51,666 nt of DNA from Clostridia bacterium (GTDB lineage Bacteria > Bacillota > Clostridia > Oscillospirales > RGIG5299): contig JAFVQJ010000031.1 in the NCBI GenBank assembly GCA_017504945.1, positions 1 to 51,666 on the forward strand, written 5' to 3'. Position 1 is the first letter of the stretch; each line of letters opens with the position of its first letter. Below the pieces are notes generated by a model that saw nothing but the letters and a program-made list of their open reading frames with translations, did no database searches and was not told the DNA's origin. A program made the position numbers and the translations under genes. Below, piece after piece: positions 51,270-51,666 of this stretch.

Positions 51270-51635
51270 ATGAGAGAAGTGATCGAACATTATAACAAGC
51301 TAATTGACGAAAACAATGACCCTGCTCGTGATCCTAAACCATTGAGAGATTATATGGATAAGTGGGACGGAGAGAAGTTTATCGAGAGTATGCAACTTGA
51401 TAAAGGCAAATCCGTTTTGGAAATAGGAATTGGAACAGGAAGGATTGCCATAAAAGTTGCACCATATTGTAAAAGCTTGTGTGGAATAGATATTTCCGAA
51501 AAGACAATTGGGCGAGCTAAAGAAAATTTATCAATGTATCAAAATATAAATCTTATTTGCTGCGATTTTATGTCTTGCGAATTTGAGACACAGTTTGATG
51601 TAATATACTCGTCATTAACCTTTCATGGACAGTAA
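51270..51635 (+). pseudogene. Class I SAM-dependent methyltransferase, truncated
   Basis: The 121-codon frame has the SAM motif VLEIGIGTGRIAIKVAPYC, then LCGIDISEKTIGRAKENL, and ends SSLTFHGQ-stop where the family continues beyond a SxLTFMH-like motif for 100 or more residues. Dropping one T near 51621 gives LTFMDSKQILFQ but meets TAG within 12 codons, so the 3' half is missing. AAGGA is 8 nt before the ATG at 51270. AT-rich codons suggest acquisition. The break lies next to the window end, so an assembly edge is possible. Confidence 0.72.
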
Positions 51636-51666
51636 ACAAATTCTTTTTCAATAGTACGGCCGCAGC

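Overview
The window reads as chromosomal DNA from an uncultured anaerobic bacterium of the Clostridia (Bacillota), probably a gut-type member of the Oscillospirales/Christensenellales grade. The basis is protein character rather than a marker gene: IreB, DivIB/FtsQ, a PASTA-tailed PBP2/SpoVD, a meso-DAP type MurE, a CIRCE-controlled groESL, a T-box in front of pheST, a four-domain flavodiiron protein with rubredoxin and ferritin, and gut-Firmicutes style palindromic repeats. Promoters are mostly textbook sigma-A type (TTGACA-like, 16-17 bp, TATAAT). There is no 16S rRNA, so the lineage is an inference.

Layout. 1-440: tandem 174-bp repeat ending in tRNA-Glu and tRNA-Met (minus strand). 440-5260 (plus): rpsO, pnp with a long leader hairpin, fba, and rplJL behind an L10 leader. 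5320-7910 (minus): an oxygen-defence operon (flavodiiron protein, ferritin, rubredoxin). 7920-10140: a decayed ferredoxin gene, a small lipoprotein, a Gfo/Idh/MocA oxidoreductase and a divergent GtrA protein. 10200-10560: an ordered array of GTGAAAT-spaced palindromes, then tRNA-Leu and rpsT. 11000-16950: an orphan solute-binding lipoprotein, ireB and pheST with a T-box. 17000-21700: an SGNH hydrolase plus beta-helix lipoprotein operon, tspO and a coiled-coil protein. 21800-30550 (plus): secA, yqeG, an endonuclease-IV-like TIM barrel, DUF4432, mreB, pncB and an iron alcohol dehydrogenase. 30650-45680 (plus): the division and cell wall (dcw) cluster mraZ-rsmH-ftsL-pbp-murE-murF-mraY-ftsW-murG-murA-ftsQ-ftsZ, ending in serS. 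45700-48200: an AT-rich accessory patch with two XRE regulators around a large inverted repeat. 48230-51666: a CmpB-like membrane protein, groES, groEL and a broken methyltransferase at the edge.

How the genes work together. The dcw block carries most of lipid II synthesis (murA, E, F, mraY, murG) with the septal machinery (ftsW, PBP, ftsL, ftsQ, ftsZ) under a MraZ-autoregulated promoter with five exactly 10-bp-phased AGTG sites. murD, murC, murB and ftsA are absent from it, and FtsZ has an atypical C-terminal tail. The FDP-ferritin-rubredoxin operon would reduce O2 or NO and store iron. rpsO-pnp and rplJL carry structured leaders that suggest autogenous control.

The most notable anomalies are an in-frame TAG at codon 13 of groEL, the GTGAAAT palindrome array (25-bp then 20-bp periods with mirrored orientation), the tRNA-Glu 3'-end duplication, the five-site MraZ operator and the missing dcw members. 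I found no CRISPR array, transposase, prophage or defence island. I do not see a clearly novel multi-gene system; the repeat architectures are the best candidates for something undescribed.
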